Origin: Siphonodentalium dalli
Lineage: Eukaryota > Mollusca > Scaphopoda > Gadilida > Siphonodentaliidae
Direction of reading: 5' to 3'
NCBI GenBank assembly: GCA_032622095.1
Contig: CP136061.1
Location: 167,529,107 to 167,593,106 of the forward strand
DNA length: 64,000 nucleotides
Positions within the stretch are counted from its first letter, which is position 1, and each line of letters opens with the position of its first letter. The notes under the pieces were generated by a model. It searched no databases. It was given only the letters and a program-made list of their open reading frames with translations, and was not told the DNA's origin. Below are positions 47,200 through 58,562 of this stretch, in pieces. The translations under genes and the position numbers were made by a program.

Positions 47200-47835
47200 A
47201 AACAGTGCCACTTAAAAATTCCCTTCGCCACCTTAATATGGAAGGCGAAATTTTCGAAGTCCAGCGTCGTGGCGAAATTTTCTAAGTCCAGCACTATCTC
47301 AGAAAAAGTGAAAACAATCACCTTTGACCCAAAATTTGGGTAGGAGAGTACCGGTACGAATTAAATCACAACAAAGAATTTAACTTGAGGCAAAAAAATA
47401 AGTGGTTGAATCTCCACCGAATTTCGATCCAGACCGAAATTCGCCCAGATTGAAATTCAGATTGAAATTCAAACCTATAGATCGAGTAATTTCTCGAAGC
47501 TGAGCGTTAGTTTGCCGGATTCTCTTATGGAAAGTATAAAAAATACCAAGTTTCAGCTCGATCTAGCCATAAACAGTGCCACTTCCATTCGGCACATTAA
47601 TATTGAAGGCGAAATTTTCTAAGTCCAGCATGCACTGTCTCAGAAAAAGTGAAACAATCATGCACTTTTGACCCAAAATTCGAGCAGGGGAGCATGAATT
47701 GGAACACAACAATAAACTTGAGGCAACAAAAACGGGGTTGAACTTTACGCGAATCTCCACCGAATTTCGAACTTCGATCCAACTTCACTCGAATCTCCAC
47801 CGAATTTCGAAGTTCGATCCAACTTCACAAACCCA
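47200..47835 (+). repeat. Duplication, period about 370 bp
   Basis: 'aacagtgccactt', 'gaaggcgaaattttc', 'aagtccagc', 'tctcagaaaaagtgaaa', 'tttgacccaaaatt' recur (47203 and 47573 onward). The end has 'cgaatctccaccgaatttcg' twice in short tandem. Confidence 0.8.
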
Positions 47836-48199
47836 AATAATTCTCATAATGTAATTATTATATTTTCACGTATATGTTAGAGCTAGAATAAAATATTGTT
47901 TATACCAAATAATTTCCGATTCAGGCCAAGAATTGATTGACACTGATCGCTATAGTTTGTAATTTAAAGTTCCACATTCACTAGAATTAACAAAAAGATG
48001 ATGAATGTTTAGTTATTTTCTTTTGAAATTGGAAGTCAGAAACTTTATCGATGAACAAATATCACCAGTAAATAGCCATTAAAGTACCACGTGTATCAAT
48101 CATTGTTCCCAGATGTGAAGGGTTGCAAATAATATTTTTTTTAATGAGAATTTGAGATATATAACATAGTTTGAGTTTGGGGTGGAAAAAAGGAAGAAA

Positions 48200-50510
48200 A
48201 TCGTCTGAGATAGTGGCGAAATATTTGCCATCATGTTGGTACTGGGTTGCCTGCGCCGACCGATACCGACTGACTGCTGGTAAACTTCACGGCATGCCGA
48301 CTCGACACCGCGCGGCACCGGCCTGAATAGGCTACCTCACCTTATTACATTTTATAAAATGAATAAGTATAAACTTGTTATGACTTTTGAATGATTTTAT
48401 GACAGAATATTTCAAATCGCGTTGTATTGTGGTGATTTAATCGGAAATAATACGAGGTGGATTTTTTTTGTTTGATTGCCGGCTTTTTGCCTATACATAT
48501 GGCCGGTATCGACCACCTGCACGAACCCTTTGCCATCATGTTGGTACTGCATGGGTTTCCTGTGCCGGACGGTACCGACTGACTGCCGGCAACCATCGCG
48601 GCATGCCGACTCGGCACCGGCACCGGCCTGAATAGGCTACCATCACCGTATTACATTCTATAAACTGAACAAGTATAAACTTTCCATGACTTTTGAATTA
48701 TATAATATCAGAACGTGTCAAATAACCTTGTATTGTGAATTTGTGATGATTTAATCGGAAATAATACGAGGTGGATTTTTGTTGCCTACATATGGCCGGT
48801 ACCGACTACCTGCACGAAATATTTGCCATCATGTTGGTACTGGTTTGCCTGTGCCGGACGGTACCGACTGACTGTCGGCAACCATCGCGGCATGCCGACT
48901 CGGCACCGGCACCGGCCTGAATAGGCTGCCATCACCGAATTACATTCTATAAACTGAACAAGCATAAACTTTTCATGACTTTTGAATTATATAATATCAG
49001 AACGTGTCAAATAACCTTGTATTGTGAATTTGTGATGATTTAATCGGAAATAATACGAGGTGGATTTTGCGTCGGATTGCCGGCTTGTTGCCTACATATG
49101 GCCGGTACCGACTACCTGCACGAAATATTTGCCATCATGTTGGTACTGGTTTGCCTGTGCCGGACGGTACCGACTGACTGTCGGCAACCATCGCGGCATG
49201 CCGACTCGGCACCGGCACCGGCCTGAATAGGCTGCCATCACCGAATTACATTCTATAAACTGAACAAGCATAAACTTTTCATAACTTTTGAATTATATAA
49301 TATCAGAACGTGTCAAATAACCTTGTATTGTGAATTTGTGATGATTTAATCGGAAATAATACGAGGTGGATTTTGCGTCGGATTGCCGACTTGTTGCCTG
49401 CATATGGCCGGTACCGTCTACCTGCACGGAATATTTGCCATCATGTTGGTACTGGGTCGCCTGTACCGGCCGGTGTCGGTAGACTGTCGGCAACCATCGC
49501 GGCATGCCGACTCGGCACCGGCACCGGCCTGAATAGGCTGCCATCACCGAATTACATTCTATAAACTGAACAAGCATAAACTTTTCATGACTTTTGAATT
49601 ATATAATATCAGAACGTGTCAAATAACCTTGTATTGTGAATTTGTGATGATTTAATCGGAAATAATACGAGGTGGATTTTGCGTCGGATTGCCGGCTTGT
49701 TGCCTACATATGGCCGGTACCGTCTACCTGCACGGAATATTTGCCATCATGTTGGTACTGGGTCGCCTGTACCGGCCGGTGTCGGTAGACTGTCGGCAAC
49801 CATCGCGGCATGCCGACTCGGCACCGGCACCGGCCTGAATAGGCTGCCATCACCGAATTACATTCTATAAACTGAACAAGCATAAACTTTTCATGACTTT
49901 TGAATTATATAATATCAGAACGTGTCAAATAACCTTGTATTGTGAATTTGTGATGATTTAATCGGAAATAATACGAGGTGGATTTTGCGTCGGATTGCCG
50001 GCTTGTTGCCTACATATGGCCGGTACCGTCTACCTGCACGGAATATTTGCCATCATGTTGGTACTGGGTCGCCTGTACCGGCCGGTGTCGGTAGACTGTC
50101 GGCAACCATCGCGGCATGCCGACTCGGCACCGGCACCGGCCTGAATAGGCTGCCATCACCGAATTACATTCTATAAACTGAACAAGCATAAACTTTTCAT
50201 GACTTTTGAATTATATAATATCAGAACGTGTCAAATAACCTTGTATTGTGAATTTGTGATGATTTAATCGGAATAATACGAGGTGGATTTTGCGTCGGAT
50301 TGCCGGCTTGTTGCCTACATATGGCCGGTACCGTCTACCTGCACGGAATATTTGCCATCATGTTGGTACTGGGTCGCCTGTACCGGCCGGTGCCGGTAGA
50401 CTGTTGGCATGCCGGTGCCAGCACTGCCGGTATGAACCAGAATGTGGCCGGTACCGGCCGGCACCGGCATGTTTACCCTGTGCATTTAATTGCATTACGT
50501 CCCGTTTAGA
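48200..50510 (+). repeat. 306-bp satellite, about eight copies
   Basis: 'gccatcatgttggtactg' recurs at about 48227, 48532, 48825, 49132, 49438, 49744, 50050 and 50355 (spacing about 305, 293, 307, 306, 306, 306, 305). Each unit has a GC-rich half (ccggtaccg, gactcggcaccggcaccgg) and an AT-rich half (gaattatataatatcagaac, gatgatttaatcggaaataa). Copies from 49.0 kb on are nearly identical, so the expansion is recent. Repeated 63-codon frames are by-products. The last copy diverges after 50400 into GGCATGCCGGTGCCAGC-type sequence. Confidence 0.93.
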
Positions 50511-51234
50511 CATCGCCTAAAGGGCACGGTGATGGTCATGTTCAAATGGTGCCACGAGTCTTAAACTTTACATAATTGCTCAATAATGCACGATTTGACC
50601 ACGTGTTTGTAATGTGCACGCGCAAGTAGATCGGACTATATGGTATTGTGACCATGCAACCCATTTCCACAATACTACTCTGGTGCAATGTCAAAACGTG
50701 CAGCTGTATAACGCAAATTTATGTACTATGGAGATCCTTGATGTGATTGTATCATTTCACAAAAATCCATACATTTATCATTTTATCCTATGCGCATGCG
50801 CGAAACAAATCGACTCAAATAAGAAACTGCGTGCGCCTTCCTCACATATGACAGAACACTGATTATGTATTCAATACTAATTTAAACCAAAAAGAGTGAT
50901 CGAAACGGTGTCTTTCTACAATCCTGCGAACCGCGCAACAATATAGAGCTTTACCGGAATCGCTTCAAATAATGTACGTTTGTTGAATTCTGCGCTGTGC
51001 GCATGCGCGTGTTTTTCTACCCCAACTAGTCGGCAACAAACTCATACACATGCACCCATGGCACTGCTGAAGTTCCTTGGGATCATTTACATAGATATAA
51101 GTGGATACACCAATGGTTATAACATGTATACACATGCCACATAGGTTTATGATGTCACTGAATGCTGCTGGCCGTATGTCGGGTGTATGAACGTTTTCTG
51201 GCTGGCCGCTTTTGCGGCCAGTCGGATTCAAAGG
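50511..51234. other. Flank of satellite with two NRF1-like palindromes
   Basis: The first 60 bases ('gatggtcatgttcaaatgg') match the 16.37-kb repeat. TGCGCATGCGCG occurs at 50791-50802 and 50998-51009. No coding exon is supported; 'gctggccgcttttgcggccagt' at about 51201 is a hairpin. Confidence 0.5.
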
Positions 51235-51390
51235 GTTAAGCGCAATTAATTGCACTTAAGCGTAATTAATTACGCTTAAGCGTAAATGCCCTATTTGCAC
51301 TTAAGAACAATATGTGGTATTTGCGCTTAGGCGCAATCAATTGCGCAATTCATTATTAAATGTGAATTTGGCCTCCCATACTCTCCTTGT
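51235..51390. repeat. Second GCTTAAGCG palindrome array
   Basis: 'aagcgcaattaattgcactt', 'aagcgtaattaattacgctt' and related units, ending 'cattattaaatgtgaatttg' and 'gcctccca'. Opposite orientation to 14.83-14.97 kb. Confidence 0.8.
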
Positions 51391-51397
51391 TCAAAAG

Positions 51398-51749
51398 ATT
51401 TAGGTTGTCTTTTGTCTATAAAATGATGGGATTGAAAAAAAATTTGTTAAGGGCATTTCCGCCCCGATAACTTTGAGACATGTATATTCCATCGATATGT
51501 AGTTTCACCATTGTGCGGTCTTTTTTCAATCCCAAAATTTGAACTCAATTTCGATCTATATACCAGATTTCTCGATGTTTTAATGACATTTGGCAAGTTA
51601 TCTCCCTTTTTGCTGCATTCTATACATAAAAAATGCAAAACTAGAAAATTGGATTTTTGTAAGACTGCTGTGGATGTTTCGACCGCACAATGGTGAAACT
51701 ATATATCGACAGAATATTTTATTTGTATAGACAAAAGACAACCTAAATC
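51398..51749. mobile_element. 352-bp MITE-like inverted-repeat element
   Basis: Left end 'gatttaggttgtcttttgtc' and 'agtttcaccattgtgcggtc'; right end carries both complements ('gaccgcacaatggtgaaact', 'gacaaaagacaacctaaatc'). Confidence 0.8.
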
Positions 51750-51914
51750 GGTGACAACAATATATATAAATAATAAAGTTTATATTTAAAAAAAGTTAAT
51801 TAATAATTAATTAACAAAATTGACATAATAATTTCAATAATATTTTTATATTTAAAACAGTAAATTAATAATTGCCACTTTTAAATTAAAATTTAATTAA
51901 AATTTAATTTTATC

Positions 51915-53180
51915 GGCTTCCTTAAAAAGATTCTTACCTTAATATTTTTATGTGGACTTTATAAACTTCATTGAGTCATCTTTGTCATGTATTGAGTTTG
52001 ATATCTTTTGTTAACAGTTTATAAATCATGTATGTCTCATGTTTGTTATTATATTTTATATGTTTATTATGATTAAACAAAGTTATCATTTAAAATAAAT
52101 GTATTCACTTTCTAAATTATTATTTTACACAAAAGCTCAAATACCCCAAAACACAATAGTTTAGAGTCGCCAATTAGTTAATCAGATTACCTATATCACT
52201 AAGCACATAAGCCGCTTACACCTTTTAAATGAAGCCGGCCGCATACACTTTATAGAATGAAAGAACGAAAAGTTGAATAAAATCAACAAATTTGTGAATT
52301 TAAAAACAATTCAAACGTTAATGTTTTCCATGTCATAACCCGGACATATATATTAAATTTCAGTCATGTCCATTTATAAACAAAGAAGATAATGCGATAT
52401 CAAGTCCGCTTACACCTTTTATTTTGAAGCCGGCCGCATACACTTTATAGTGTGTTTCAGAACGAAAAAGTTGAATAAAATCAACAAATTTGTGAATTTA
52501 AAAACAATTCAAACGTTATTGTATTCCATGTCCCAGCCCGGCCATATACACCAAATATCAATAATATTCATTGAGAAACAACGGACCAAACGCCATATAA
52601 CATGTCCCAGCCCGGCCATATACACCAAATATCAATAATATTCATTGAGAAACAACGGACCAAACGCCATATAACACCCCGTATACACCTTTTATTCCGA
52701 GCCGGCCTCGGCCTAGTCATACACTTTATAGTGTGTCCCTAACTGGCCCAGGTCGACTGGGCCCTGGGCCCGTTTCCGGCACCTTTAGCAAGCTTCCTTA
52801 ATTTGCAGCAGGTATCCGTTTGTGCGTAGTTTAATTTAGTAAGTTCCCCAACTAATATCGTAAATAGAGCGACTGTATTTGACAGAGAAGGCCTCTGTTA
52901 TTGATTATCAAGTTGCTATCATTAAAAACGACAAATGCACATGCCCGTTCAAGCGCAGTAGTCTATTTTCCCCATGTTAAACGACATCCGCAAATACCAA
53001 ATAACGCTAACCTACTGCAAATGTTTTACACGACAACTGTTAACATATTTGGGCTGAATTCATCTGATGTGGTATGATTCCTCAAAATAAACAACAAACC
53101 CATCGTTACTTGGAAATGTAGTTTGGGCTAACATTTACACAAATCCTCCACCTCATTTATTCCGACACACACGTCAGATG
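51915..53180. repeat. Long dispersed repeat, copy B (matches 6.5-7.5 kb)
   Basis: Same segments and order as copy A, with an extra local duplication: the block 'catgtcccagcccggccata' to 'aaacgccatataacac' occurs twice at about 52530-52675, and the 'gccggccgcatacactttat' block also twice. Ends against the reverse-transcriptase pseudogene. Confidence 0.78.
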
Positions 53181-53972
53181 AAAAACAACCATTATATAAA
53201 CGCCCAAATTGGGCGAAATGAGATATTCCCCATCTGCGACTGATTGGTCATTCCATACATAGGCCATTCCGCATTTTGTCAAAATTTCTTTTACACGCAA
53301 GAGCCAGGGGCTCTGGTGCTCTTCGGCATGGTAATAGTCGAATAATAGTTTGTAAACAGAGGAAGCCACCGTGCCCTTGCCGACTAGTTTAGTCCACAAT
53401 CTTATCATTGCAGTTTCAATTTGAACAGCTATTGGATACGCTCCAGTTTCCCCATAAACCATACAGTTTGGTGTGGATGGTTTCATCTTCATGATGAATT
53501 TTAAAAATTTCAGATGCAGCCTTTCGAGCATTAATGTATTTTCGTATCCGAAGACATCAGCTCCATATAACATAATTGGTCTAACAACTCGGTCAAAGAG
53601 TTCTAACTGGCAGTCCATTGCCAGTCCATGTTCCCTTATCTTCCTAATCACACCATACTAGTACATGGCGGATTCTGCCCTTTTGGTTAGATAACATCTA
53701 GCTTTATAAAATGTTCCCGATTGGAAGAAGGGTATACCCAGATATTTGTACTCCTTAACAATTTCTATGTCGGTATCACCAATTATGAATTTATACTTTC
53801 CTTGCTTTCGGTGAGATTTCGCGAAAATGACTACTTTCGTTGTTGAAGTGTTGACCGTGAGTCTCCAGTCACTGCAGTATACAGAAAATATATGTAAAGC
53901 ATGTTGGAGATCTTCTGCGGAGTCTGCGAGCAACCGAGTCACAAAGCGACGGGGTTGAACAATACGCTCCAA
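53157..53972 (-). pseudogene. LINE reverse transcriptase, 3' fragment
   Basis: One minus-strand frame of about 270 codons broken by a single TAG (53658-53660). The first part reads LLADSAEDLQHALHIF, CSDWRLTVNTSTTKVVIF and YKYLGIPF, the region following the catalytic box in non-LTR reverse transcriptases. After the stop come RPIMLYGADVFGYEN, LKFLKFIMKMK and SPWLLRVKEIL, the thumb and connection regions. The catalytic YADD motif should lie just upstream of LLADS but is absent; the frame there reads RRFVT, so the copy breaks at or near it. Endonuclease and N-terminal RT are missing. In bivalves such fragments are usually Jockey/CR1-like, recalled from memory. The 3' end runs directly into the long repeat shared with 6.5-7.5 kb. 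Confidence 0.82.
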
Positions 53973-55027
53973 GCCGTCAATGTCACATCATCATGTTACC
54001 GTCAATCCACCACAATAACGTATATGTTCTGCCGACAGTCCTGGTCATTCTTTATCTTAGAAATTTAACATTTATTCCGAAGAATGATCACCAGAAAATG
54101 TAAAAATCTCCTATCGCTCTCGCCATAACGTTGTTCAACGTATTTAAAATGACGTAATGAAAAAAGCAGGCCAGCGAGAGACGATGAAACAGTTGTCTTG
54201 GTTTCCCTTATGTTGATGGTTCGAGACATAAACATACCAGGGTATGTTGCGCGATTCTATGACCAATCAACAACGCGGTTTCTTACTGGAAGTGAAACAT
54301 ATAAGAATGATCATATGTGTGTTGTCAATTTGGATATAATATTTGTAAAAAATAACAACTTTTAACAAGAATATATACTTCATTCTATCTGATTACCCTA
54401 GCGGAGTGTTTCACATCACTTTAAATTATTTGCGGTTCAGCATAAATATTCCCGCTGAAGAATTCCTATTATTTTTGCTTCACTGTAACTATTTACGCTT
54501 CAGCTTCAGCTCACATAAGGTGTAAATGTGAAAAAGACCTCCCATATAGAATCAATACATCCAGAATTTAGAAAATAGATTTGGCAGACCATTTGACTGA
54601 CCAATGAGCTGATTGGGCTATTTAGTGAACCTGAACACAGTGAACACTATATTAGCTTATTATATAAATCAGTTATATTGGTCGGTACATTTATATAATT
54701 AACTAAACGCATACATGCCCCAATGAGTAATATTTTCGGGAAATCTAATAAAATACTTGAATCGATATTCAATATAGAAGTTTATTGTTTATACACAACC
54801 ACGACCACATAATCCAAAAGTTAGAATTTGTACGTGAATAATATCAATCTACCAACTCTAAATCCATTTTTGATATTTTCCCTGCAAATATTCCACGCAA
54901 TCAGCTCCAGTAACGGCTATTATCAATTGTTTAACATGTTTCGTTCCGCGACATTGACACTTATCACACTGAGTGTGATCAGAGAACCCTGAATTTCCTC
55001 GAAGCGACGCTAAGAAAACATACCAAG
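53973..55027. other. No gene; R6 right-end fragment at 54318-54424
   Basis: 'gtgttgtcaatttggatata' to 'gagtgtttcacatcact' and TTAA match the R6 right end. The rest is AT-rich and unassigned. Confidence 0.5.
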
Positions 55028-55177
55028 ATGGCGGCGATTGGGATTAAATCACCTTGCCTTATCACACACCTCAGTGCTCGACCTAAAAATATTAATTTCT
55101 TGTCTTTAGTTTATGAAAATGGTATTTCCCTTGGTCAATTCTGGCCAAACGTATTTGAATGTGGTGATGTACATTGA
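55028..55177 (+). CDS. Small ORF with YY1-like start context, uncertain
   Basis: CCAAGATGGCGGC places an ATG in a YY1-like promoter motif typical of metazoan first exons. The 49-codon frame reads MAAIGIKSPCLITHLSARP, then FLSLVYENG and ends at TGA. A possible donor (AATG|GTATTT) lies inside. Basic, hydroxylated N-terminus could be a mitochondrial signal, but no downstream exon was found. Confidence 0.25.
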   Translation: MAAIGIKSPCLITHLSARPKNINFLSLVYENGISLGQFWPNVFECGDVH

Positions 55178-56577
55178 ATAAAATCAGGATGAGGAGGGAG
55201 ATCAAATAAATAATTATTTTTCCAATCCATCAGTGAAAAATATAGTGGATATATTGCCCTTGTATCCTCCAAAAGTTGCACACCATATGCGCCCTACTGT
55301 GTATATATGGGCACTCTATGTTTCACAGGTTCACTTTACCTACGTTGATGATAACTTGTATAATATATCAGAATTATGGAGACAGGAACTCAGTATTAGT
55401 GTTTCTTGCTTCAAATGTTCTAGAGTAAACTGAAATAAATTTGAAATACCCTGTGTCATCTAAATATCTCATTGAAATGTCCCTTCAACTGATATCAAAC
55501 TTGACAATTGGTCATGATTTTCATCCATATGGAGGTTAGAACCCATTCCAACCCGGTGCAGCCCAGACGACAATGGTCTGATCCACAACCTAATATAAAC
55601 CACACCATCTACTGTCTTTCAAGCATGTCCTATGTATAGAGATCAGGTTTGTAGATACATGGTCCAGTTTTCAGAGGTTATTGTATTAGTTGTGATTATT
55701 TTTCTGATTGTCTCATACAATGGATATATTTCACGTCGATTAACCCACAAAAGCTTGACCATTAGGTATTAATATCATTCACGTCTTTATGTGTTTTATC
55801 TCCAAAATTTTCACATAAATGAATCAGGTTATTTCCTTTAGTTATTTCCTTAAATCCATGCAACCATAATTATAAATTTTCCAATAGCTCACTGGAACAC
55901 ATAAAGGTAATATTGGCTATCTACCCGGTGAGATATCGTAGTTGTTGTCGTGGTGCCGTGGGAGTAATCAATGACGGGGGGGGGGGGGGGGGGGGTGATC
56001 ATCGGACACGTAAGAGGCCGCATTGTAAGTCTAGTACAATTACGTATATTCATTGCATGGCCTTACATTGCACAGAAAGTATACACAGAGTGTTAGTATG
56101 TATAGCTTAAGTCTTCTAGTGGGTGTGTGCCGAATAAATATCTTATCTAAACAACTAAAATAAAATTGCCTATTCAAATTTGAAAATAATGCTTTCACCC
56201 ACACTCGTACCTATTGGAGGATGGGAGGGAGAGAAAAATCGGAAACATTACCTAACACACCAGATCTTCAAAAAACACACTCAGTAACCAAGTCCGGTCT
56301 CAGCTGCATCCTCCGACACAGGTCTGACACTCAATGGGTTCTGACACTCACACAGTAGTGAAAGGCGGGCATTGCACCATCAAGAGTTGATGATCCCGAC
56401 CGACCTTAAGTCAACTGGCTGACATTGCACCCTCGTCCTAGCATTGATATCGCCCTTTGCCAGATCGCTTCAAATTTTCCTATATATTTTTGTGTGCATA
56501 ATCCTAAACGTGCGAATAAGCAGATACTTATATCATGACCTGAAATTGTTCACATTTATAAAGATGGTGGTTGCATG
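55178..56577. other. No gene seen; poly-G run at 55976-55995
   Basis: AT-rich. The 65-codon frame at 55913-56110 crosses the poly-G run and is not protein-like. Confidence 0.4.
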
Positions 56578-57056
56578 TTAAAGGTTGACAATCCGATTAT
56601 ACCCCCCTAAATTAATATTTATTTGGCTTCAGGGATAAAACAAATTTGATTAGAGTCAAGGAACCCACCCATTAAATCTCATTTAGTCATTAGATATCGA
56701 TTTTATAAATCTATTAATTTTCACCACATGGATTAAATGCCGCCTGGGAATAAATACATCGATCGTCTATCAGACACACTCTCGGTATGCACGCACATCG
56801 TAAATCGAGAACACTGGAGAAATAACTTTGCGTAATGGTGCGCGCGCATACGGGGTCTGTGTCTGATAGACGGTCGATGTATCTATTGCCAGGCGGCATT
56901 TAATCGATGTGGTGAAAATTAGCAGGTTTCAAAAATGGATATCTAATAACTCTGAGCTTTAAAGGGTGGGTTCCTCGACTTGATTCAAATATTTTTGACC
57001 CCCGAAGCCAAAGAAATATTAATTTAGTGGTGTTTAATCGGATTGTGCATCTTTAA
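56578..57056. mobile_element. R4 element with internal hairpin
   Basis: TTAA AGGTTGACAATCCGATTA at left, ATCGGATTGTGCATC TTTAA at right. Inside, 56716-56920 is a separate hairpin with arms 'aattttcaccacatggatta' ... 'cgtctatcagacacac' and complements. Confidence 0.75.
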
Positions 57057-57325
57057 TGCACATATTATTGTTTTCATTTATTGATCATTTTGATTATCAC
57101 TTTACATAAGAGTTAGAGCACAAGAATAGTTCTTTACCAGATTCAATCACATCGTTGATAAGATTTATTCTGGCGAAGAACTATTTGCATGCTCTGTAGG
57201 GCTGCAACGATTCATCGCGATATACGCTGTCACACAACATGTGTATCGTATTGACCACGCACTATGGGATTAGCTAGACATATTGGTCTAGTTTCACACG
57301 CAGTGTAAACTTGATGTTTTTCTTA

Positions 57326-57508
57326 TAGGCTTTTCGATTATGGCAAGGAACTTGACCCAGTTCATGGGGGAGAACTGCGACGTGAGGATCGGTGGCATTC
57401 CGATAAAGAGACGGTGGAAATCCGATAAACGAGACGGTTCGCTTTCGGCGACAAACGAGTTTTTCTTCGTGTTTGGGCATTCAAACGGAATTGCCGTGAC
57501 AAATCAGG
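57326..57508 (+). other. Candidate exon, unrecognised
   Basis: Acceptor tttttcttatag, then a frame with ATG at 57340: MARNLTQFMGENCDVRIGG, RRWKSDKRDGSLSATNEFF and FGHSNGIAVTNQ, followed by CAG|GTTTCA, a weak donor. Base composition is higher in GC than its surroundings. No family recognised; the frame continues 92 codons past the donor with less protein-like sequence. Confidence 0.27.
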
Positions 57509-57785
57509 TTTCATATCATCATATCATTATTTTAGTTACTAATATCCATCAAAATCTAGACGCTACAGTGAGTAAGTCACGCGACGGTTCGTTTTCGCAA
57601 TGGGATTGTGCTCTAAACATGTTTATCACTTACAATGTATATAAAAATATTATTTCTTTATGTACTAGTAACTTGTCTCTAGTTATACATGTAGGTATTC
57701 CTAGCTTTTCCCAGGAGATCCGCCTGGTTTTGCATGCTGGAATATCTACTGGTTGCTTCTTTTGGTTTCATTGGTGTAACGTGTG

Positions 57786-57955
57786 AAGATGGCCGCCGCC
57801 GGTTTGTTATTATTTTCCAGGGACGAAATTTCCAATTAATTTCATATCTCTCTATGGTATTATGATATGTTTATCTCTGTGATCGTTTTCTCGGATGCAA
57901 GGCATCGTTATCACTGTTTGAAATTCTCGGACATGGACGCTCTCCTCAAAAACGG
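57786..57955 (+). other. Possible first-exon region
   Basis: AAGATGGCCGCCGCC is a second YY1-like start (MAAAGLLLFSR). About 150 bases on, ATGGACGCTCTCC leads to a good donor AACG|GTATGT at about 57955. Phase with the next ORF does not match, so linkage is unsupported. Confidence 0.18.
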
Positions 57956-58268
57956 TATGTTTGGATAAAACAAAACAGTTCAAAATATTCAAAACTCTGT
58001 TCGAAAATTCTACACCAACACATAAAATCAACGCCCAATAAAACATTTGATGCTCTGAATGCTATTCTGCTGTTTCCGCCATCTCAGCCCAATTGACCTA
58101 TACATGAACCCAATTCACCTGTTGTGCAAGTACTGAAAAATCAATATCACCACTCTGATTATATTGCCAGGCGATTCGCTGTGAAATGGATAGTGCTCAC
58201 CAAATGATTGCTCTTTGTAACTTATAATTAATTGAGCACACTATAACAGTTTTGCTGCATACCTGGCC

Positions 58269-58562
58269 ATGGCTCAAATCAACGAAGCTGGAGAAGTGTT
58301 AGTTGACCCTATCTCTGGAGCATCTTTTCAGACCCTCTCAAATGTTAAATATCTAGACCAAAATATTGGATCCTACCAATATGACTCGACATCTTGCTCA
58401 ACTCCACAGCCACAACTAATGACGACTGACACATATCGTAGAAACCCAGACATGGAATCGGCTTTTGTGCAATTAAAGGAGGTTGCCACGTGCATGGAGC
58501 CTGGTGATTGGAGAGTGGCTAAAATGCAAGCTTGGCAGTTTTTAAGGCAGGTGACTAAAAGA
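58269..58562 (+). pseudogene. Host ORF interrupted by foldback element (5' part)
   Basis: Strong start context (ggccATGGC). About 98 host codons: MAQINEAGEVLVDPISG at the N-terminus, a Ser/Thr/Gln-rich middle, then ESAFVQLKEVATCMEPGDW and helix-like VAKMQAWQFLRQ. Reading on, the element supplies GSD and a TAA stop. In the empty site the frame would run into 63416-63520. No family recognised. A GTGACT after CAG at 58551 could be a splice donor, in which case the insertion is intronic. It may be a real first exon; expression is unknown. Confidence 0.42.
58555..58562 (+). repeat. 8-bp target-site duplication, left
   Basis: CTAAAAGA directly before the element's first base; identical copy at 63408-63415. 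Confidence 0.92.

Noticed and set aside
49373-50520. Four nearly identical 63-76-codon frames
   Set aside because: They recur every 306 bases with the satellite and are not independent genes.
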